Positions 60,507 through 64,000 of a stretch of 64,000 bases of DNA are shown here, one piece after another (position 1 is the first letter of the stretch; every line of letters starts with the position of its first letter). The position numbers were made by a program, and so were the translations under genes. Under the pieces are notes generated by a model. The model did no database searches and was not told where the DNA came from. It was given only the letters and a program-made list of their open reading frames with translations. The stretch lies in the NCBI RefSeq assembly GCF_002860255.1, contig NZ_PGVE01000064.1:186001-250000 (forward strand), in the 5' to 3' direction. The DNA is from Neobacillus cucumis (GTDB lineage: Bacteria > Bacillota > Bacilli > Bacillales > Cytobacillaceae).

Positions 60507-60730
60507 TATATTCTCTCCACTTCAATCTGAACTGCTTCTTTGCGTCGAATACCAACACATTGACCGCATGATTCGATCATAATTGGGCCCCCAAACGGCA
60601 TGACACATTTTACACAAACCTCAGATCCCTCTGTAATTCCAAGATCAAGCAGTCGTCTTTGAACGAGGTGACCAACATGAGATATATCTATAATTTTCCC
60701 TTTATCTCCAGCTTTTAAAGATCCAAACAT
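60506..60730 (-). CDS. feoA: Ferrous iron transport accessory protein FeoA
   Basis: The product is a small SH3-like protein of 74 residues from the ATG at 60730 (MFGSLKAGDKGKIIDIS), 5 nt after GGGTGA. The typical layout ends in GGPIMIESCGQCVGIRRKEAVQI. It is needed for FeoB function in many bacteria. It is the first gene of feoABC, with a Fur-like box just upstream. Confidence 0.93.
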   Translation of the reverse strand: MFGSLKAGDKGKIIDISHVGHLVQRRLLDLGITEGSEVCVKCVMPFGGPIMIESCGQCVGIRRKEAVQIEVERI

Positions 60731-60754
60731 GTATATCACCCTATCTATGTTAAT

Positions 60755-60769
60755 TGAGAATGATTATCT
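60755..60769. promoter_or_regulatory. Fur-like box upstream of feoA
   Basis: TGAGAATGATTATCT matches the Bacillus Fur 7-1-7 core TGATAATNATTATCA at 13 of 15 positions, about 25 nt before the feoA ATG. It predicts repression under iron-replete conditions. Confidence 0.75.
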
Positions 60770-60961
60770 TTCTAATTGTATTTTAACACTTTTTTGAGTT
60801 AAGAAGCATAATAAATTTGACAAAAGTTCGAAAAAACATAGATAATTAACAACATTTACCAAGATAAAATATATATTTTCTTTCATTTAAAAAAGGATTT
60901 TTAAATTCATCATCGAATTAACATGATATTCAGTTTGGTTAAAACCATAGGAGGAAACAAC

Positions 60962-62116
60962 ATGTTTACGGGAGAACAAACGGACTTAATCGCCTTTTTT
61001 GCAAATAACAAAGAGCAATTAGTTCAAGAATGGGAGAATGCAATCATGATTTACCAAGGTGATCCCTTTAAAGGTAAAATTCGTGAAAATGGAGAAGCTC
61101 TTTTAAATGTCATTCTAACTATGCATAGTAAATCAAAAGAAGAATTATTAACTATTATTGAAAAAATCGCCATAGATATTTCAGAGGAACGAGTAATGGC
61201 AGACATTAACATTGGTGATTTTGTCTACAATGTCAATATTGGAAGAACTATATTATATAGTTTTTTAAGTAAAACGGGGCTTACTTGGTCCGAATTACAG
61301 AAGTCCATTAATGATATTAATTTTTGCTTCGATAAATTTTTATATTTTGCTGTATCCCATTACTCTGAAGCAAAAAATAAAATTATTGAAGAAAAGACAA
61401 TGTTTATTGACTCAACCCATCAAGATCGCCTAACACTTCTCGGCCAAATGACCTCAAGCTTTATTCATGAATTTAGAAACCCACTAACATCTGTGCAAGG
61501 ATTTATTCAATTACTTAAAGCTGATTATCCAAATATGAGATATTTAGACATTATCTCGAGTGAATTAGATCAGCTTAATTTTCGCATTTCACAGTTTTTG
61601 TTACTTTCAAAAAAAGAGCTGATCGGAAAAGAAAAGGTATTCTTCAAATTAAATTATCTTATAGATGAAGTCTTAAATTTTCTTTATCCAAGTATTTTGG
61701 ACGGTAAAGTTAAAATTCAAAATAATTTAAGTGATGATTTTACCTTAAATGGTTATGCGGATGAAATCAGGCAGGTCTTTATTAATATCATATTTAATGC
61801 CATTGATGTTCTGAATCACCATGAAGTCCCAAATCCTACAATCGAAATACACAGTTCATTAGAAGATAATGAAACTATTAAAATCAGTATTTCGAATAAT
61901 GGTCCTGTTATTCCAGTTGAAATGCATAAAACCATTTTTGAACCTTTTTTCACTACAAAAAAACTAGGAACTGGCCTTGGCTTGTTTGTATGTAAAGAAA
62001 TTATTGAAAAACATAAAGGTGAATTAACCTGTGACTCGTCTCGCGATAAAACAACTTTCTCCATATATTTACCAGTAGCTTTAGAAGCTGATGAAGAGCA
62101 AGAGGAAAATCTATAG
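60962..62116 (+). CDS. Orphan sensor histidine kinase (HisK_N type)
   Basis: The 384-residue protein is soluble. The N-terminal domain (residues 8-140) resembles the HisK_N sensor module of Bacillus sporulation-type kinases. The phospho-acceptor is His169 in SSFIHEFRNPLTSVQGF. The ATPase domain runs from about 260 to 375 with NIIFNAIDVL (N box) and TGLGLFVCKEI (G2 box). No response regulator is next to it, as is usual for sporulation phosphorelay kinases. The ATG at 60962 follows AGGAGG. The exact target is unknown. Confidence 0.88.
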   Translation: MFTGEQTDLIAFFANNKEQLVQEWENAIMIYQGDPFKGKIRENGEALLNVILTMHSKSKEELLTIIEKIAIDISEERVMADINIGDFVYNVNIGRTILYSFLSKTGLTWSELQKSINDINFCFDKFLYFAVSHYSEAKNKIIEEKTMFIDSTHQDRLTLLGQMTSSFIHEFRNPLTSVQGFIQLLKADYPNMRYLDIISSELDQLNFRISQFLLLSKKELIGKEKVFFKLNYLIDEVLNFLYPSILDGKVKIQNNLSDDFTLNGYADEIRQVFINIIFNAIDVLNHHEVPNPTIEIHSSLEDNETIKISISNNGPVIPVEMHKTIFEPFFTTKKLGTGLGLFVCKEIIEKHKGELTCDSSRDKTTFSIYLPVALEADEEQEENL

Positions 62117-62233
62117 AAGAAACCTTTAATCCCACTTTATTAAAAAGGAGGGATTTTTTCTTTAATTTGATTTCCCCCTCAGGCCTATTATGCATATGAT
62201 GTACCAAAAACTGATCATCAGGAGAATAGGCCT

Positions 62234-62785
62234 ATGTTTACATTAAAAGTAGACCATGAAATCGAGCTTCAGTTATTTCAGCGGCATCAAGCATTCATGC
62301 TATTTCAACTTATAGAGGAAAATCGAGAACATTTACGGGAATGGATGCCATGGGTGGATAATATGACCACTCCCTTTCAAATTGAAACTATTATTCCCGT
62401 ATGGCTTAACCAATTTGCTGAAAAAAGCGGCATGAATGTAGGAATTTTTTATCGTGGTGAGCTGGTTGGTTCCTTAGGATTGCATCAAATTGATTGGTAC
62501 AACAGGATGGCAAGTATTGGTTACTATTTAGCCAAGAAAGCTGAAGGTCACGGAATTATTACCAGGTCAGTGAAAGCCCTGCTAAATTATTGTTTTTATC
62601 AATTAGGATTAAACAGAATTGAAATACGCTGCGGAGTAAAAAATGTTAAAAGCCGTGCCATTCCAGAGAGGCTAAGGTTTGTCAAAGAAGGTATCGCTCG
62701 GGATGGTGAACATTTAAATGGGCGTTTCCATGACCTTTTTATTTATAGCATGCTGGCACGGGAATGGAATCACCTAAACAGTTAA
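62234..62785 (+). CDS. GNAT-family N-acetyltransferase (RimJ/RimL, YdaF-like)
   Basis: The product is a 183-residue acetyltransferase of the RimJ/RimL group, with LREWMPWVDNMTTP at the start, VGSLGLHQIDWYNRMASIGYYL and the acetyl-CoA loop KKAEGHGIITRSVKALLNYCF, then NRIEIRCGVKNVKSRAIPERLRF. Members acetylate N-termini of ribosomal proteins or other amines. Length equals that I recall for B. subtilis YdaF. The substrate is not certain. Confidence 0.88.
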   Translation: MFTLKVDHEIELQLFQRHQAFMLFQLIEENREHLREWMPWVDNMTTPFQIETIIPVWLNQFAEKSGMNVGIFYRGELVGSLGLHQIDWYNRMASIGYYLAKKAEGHGIITRSVKALLNYCFYQLGLNRIEIRCGVKNVKSRAIPERLRFVKEGIARDGEHLNGRFHDLFIYSMLAREWNHLNS

Positions 62786-62796
62786 AATTAACATTG

Positions 62797-62818
62797 GCGG
62801 CCAAAGGCTGCTTTTTTG
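62797..62818 (+). terminator. Terminator after the GNAT gene
   Basis: A 6-bp stem (GCGGCC/GGCTGC, one G-U) with loop AAA is followed by six T. Confidence 0.82.
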
Positions 62819-62951
62819 TTTTAATCCTTCCTTAGTTTGATAATAAAGAGCATTTTTTGAAATAATAAAGACAATTTTGAAGTTAGTTAAACTTAGAAAG
62901 TCGATTACTGGGAATAATGTTTACATAGAGTAAAAACTAAGTGAGGTGGCA

Positions 62952-62972
62952 TACCTTACCTTTTGTAAGGTA
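62952..62972 (+). promoter_or_regulatory. Hairpin that covers the ribosome-binding site of the CNNM/CBS gene
   Basis: TACCTTAC pairs with GTAAGGTA around loop CTTTT. The AAGG of the Shine-Dalgarno is inside the second arm, 6 nt before the ATG at 62977, so folding could restrain translation. Confidence 0.6.
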
Positions 62973-62976
62973 CTAA

Positions 62977-64000
62977 ATGATTTGGATGAACGTTCTTATT
63001 ATTGCATTCCTAGTTACCTTTACTGCATTTTTTGTTGCATCAGAATTCGCCATGGTAAAGGTACGGACGACCAGAATAGACCAATTAATTTTAGAAGGTA
63101 ACCCAAAAGCTGAAGCAGCAAAAAAAGTAATTTCTAACTTAGACGGTTATTTATCAGCAACACAGGTAGGAATTACAATTACATCCTTAATCCTTGGCTG
63201 GTTAGGCGAACCTACAATCCGTACCGTATTACAACCAATTTTTGTGTGGATTCAAATACCACTATCATTAAAACAAATTATCTCATTTATTCTTGCATTT
63301 GCCATTATTACTTTTTTTAACGTAGTCATTGGTGAATTAGCACCAAAAACATTTGCAATTCAAAGATCAGAACAAATTATTATGCTTTTTGCAAAACCAC
63401 TGATTCTGTTTTACAGGCTGATGTATCCTTTTATATGGATTCTTAACCGCTCCGCGCGGTTTGTTACAGGACTTTTCGGAATTAAACCAACTTCCGAGCA
63501 AGAGATTGTTTTGTCCGAAGAAGAATTGCGGATGATTCTATCCCAAAGCTATGAAAGCGGGGAAATTAATCATTCGGAGTACAGTTACATGAATAATATT
63601 TTTGAATTTGATGATCGAATCGCTAAGGAAATTATGGTTCCAAGAACGGAAGTAGTTACATTATCCAAAGATTCGGCAATGGAGGAAATTCTCGAAATTG
63701 TCCGTGAGGAAAAATATACACGCTACCCCCTGATTGACGGAGATAAAGATAATATCCTTGGGGTAGTGAATATTAAAGAAGTTCTAACCGATTGTATACA
63801 ACAAAAATGTACAGGAGAACAACCCCTGCTTCCTTATGTAAAACCAGTTATTCATGTTATTGAAAGCATACCTATTCAGGAGTTATTGGTAAAATTACAG
63901 AAAAACCGCTCCCACATGGCTGTCCTATCAGATGAATATGGTGGGACGGCAGGAATTGTTACCGTTGAAGATATTCTTGAGGAAATTGTTGGTGAGATTC
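62977..64000 (+). CDS. CNNM-domain/CBS transporter (YhdP/YhdT, hemolysin-C-like), cut by window edge
   Basis: The first 341 codons are present. An N-terminal CNNM (DUF21) membrane domain (residues 1-190: [28 protein letters not shown]) is followed by two CBS domains (from about 210; [39 protein letters not shown]). The C-terminal CorC_HlyC domain is outside. Some relatives (B. subtilis MpfA/YhdP) export magnesium. The paralogue cannot be assigned. The start has the choice of ATG 62977 or ATG 62986; the former has AAGG 6 nt upstream. Confidence 0.88.
   Translation, partial: MIWMNVLIIAFLVTFTAFFVASEFAMVKVRTTRIDQLILEGNPKAEAAKKVISNLDGYLSATQVGITITSLILGWLGEPTIRTVLQPIFVWIQIPLSLKQIISFILAFAIITFFNVVIGELAPKTFAIQRSEQIIMLFAKPLILFYRLMYPFIWILNRSARFVTGLFGIKPTSEQEIVLSEEELRMILSQSYESGEINHSEYSYMNNIFEFDDRIAKEIMVPRTEVVTLSKDSAMEEILEIVREEKYTRYPLIDGDKDNILGVVNIKEVLTDCIQQKCTGEQPLLPYVKPVIHVIESIPIQELLVKLQKNRSHMAVLSDEYGGTAGIVTVEDILEEIVGEI

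Noticed and set aside
62125..62165. Terminator after the histidine kinase gene
   Set aside because: AATCCC/GGGATT is followed by T residues, but the loop is long and competing pairings exist, so I did not list it as a feature.
1..64000. Phage, integrative element, insertion sequence, CRISPR or toxin-antitoxin/defence island
   Set aside because: No transposase, integrase, direct-repeat array, restriction or defence-type gene was recognised; nearly all genes are conserved chromosomal types.

Overview
The window is a low-GC, densely packed chromosomal segment of an endospore-forming member of the Bacillaceae. The gene content and order recall the yhj-yhf-yhg-hem-ecs-yha-yhe part of the Bacillus subtilis chromosome. 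Sporulation markers (SspB-type SASP, ScoC, YhaL, two YjcZ-type peptides, YheC/YheD-like coat proteins) and competence (ComK) fit this. The mixture of conserved blocks, a FeoABC locus and an expanded YheC/D cluster suggests a relative such as Neobacillus or Mesobacillus rather than B. subtilis itself; that placement is inference. I see no phage, transposase, CRISPR array, rRNA or canonical tRNA.

Layout. 1-7.3 kb (minus): AddAB helicase-nuclease (addA cut by the left edge), signal peptidase I (SipV type), a TVP38/TMEM64 membrane protein and an LCP cell-wall ligase. 7.5-10.3 kb: YhjD behind a LexA-like box, ComK, an IDEAL-domain protein and an M48 membrane protease. 10.4-14.7 kb (minus): a crotonase, LcfB acyl-CoA ligase with a FadR box, lipoate ligase LplJ and an MBL-fold hydrolase. 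14.8-19.2 kb: hemEHY (late haem synthesis) divergent from the haem mono-oxygenase hmoB. 19.3-22.7 kb: a permease, a PAP2 phosphatase and the amidohydrolase YhaA. 22.7-27.2 kb: ecsABC, hit, and trpP with a TRAP-binding site over its ribosome-binding site. 27.2-31.2 kb: yhaH, scoC, yhaI, small peptides, prsA, yhaL. 31.3-40.7 kb: yhaM-yhaN-yhaO behind a LexA-like box, the deletion scar of yhaQP, yhzD, yhaR, hemZ, yhaX. 40.9-49.6 kb: yheA, four translationally linked ATP-grasp proteins, a PucR-type regulator, msmX and sspB with a long structured leader. 49.7-55.5 kb: fumC, a 27-residue membrane peptide, and the bmrCD ABC exporter behind an attenuation leader. 55.5-64 kb: a class A PBP, an XRE regulator, feoABC under a Fur-like box, an orphan histidine kinase, a GNAT acetyltransferase and the start of a CNNM/CBS transporter.

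How the parts relate. Several units share themes: DNA repair (AddAB; YhaON under a LexA-like box), haem and iron (HemEHY, HemZ, HmoB, FeoABC), protein export and its quality control (SipV, PrsA, EcsABC, M48 protease, YhaA), cell envelope (LCP, PBP, PAP2), and sporulation or post-exponential control (ScoC, ComK, SspB, YheC/D).

Most notable observations. (1) A clean scar at 36.67-36.86 kb where yhaQ and yhaP were fused by a large internal deletion, keeping the start of one and the end of the other. (2) The sspB leader: a good SigG promoter followed by two tandem modules that each pair like a tRNA acceptor stem stacked on a T-arm. (3) The bmrCD leader, with two small ORFs and two terminators. 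(4) A tandem of four YheC/YheD-type ATP-grasp genes. (5) Imperfect repeats plus a terminator between ecsA and hit. (6) A regular series of six KAG triplets at trpP. All functions are read from sequence and remembered family knowledge; no searches were run.
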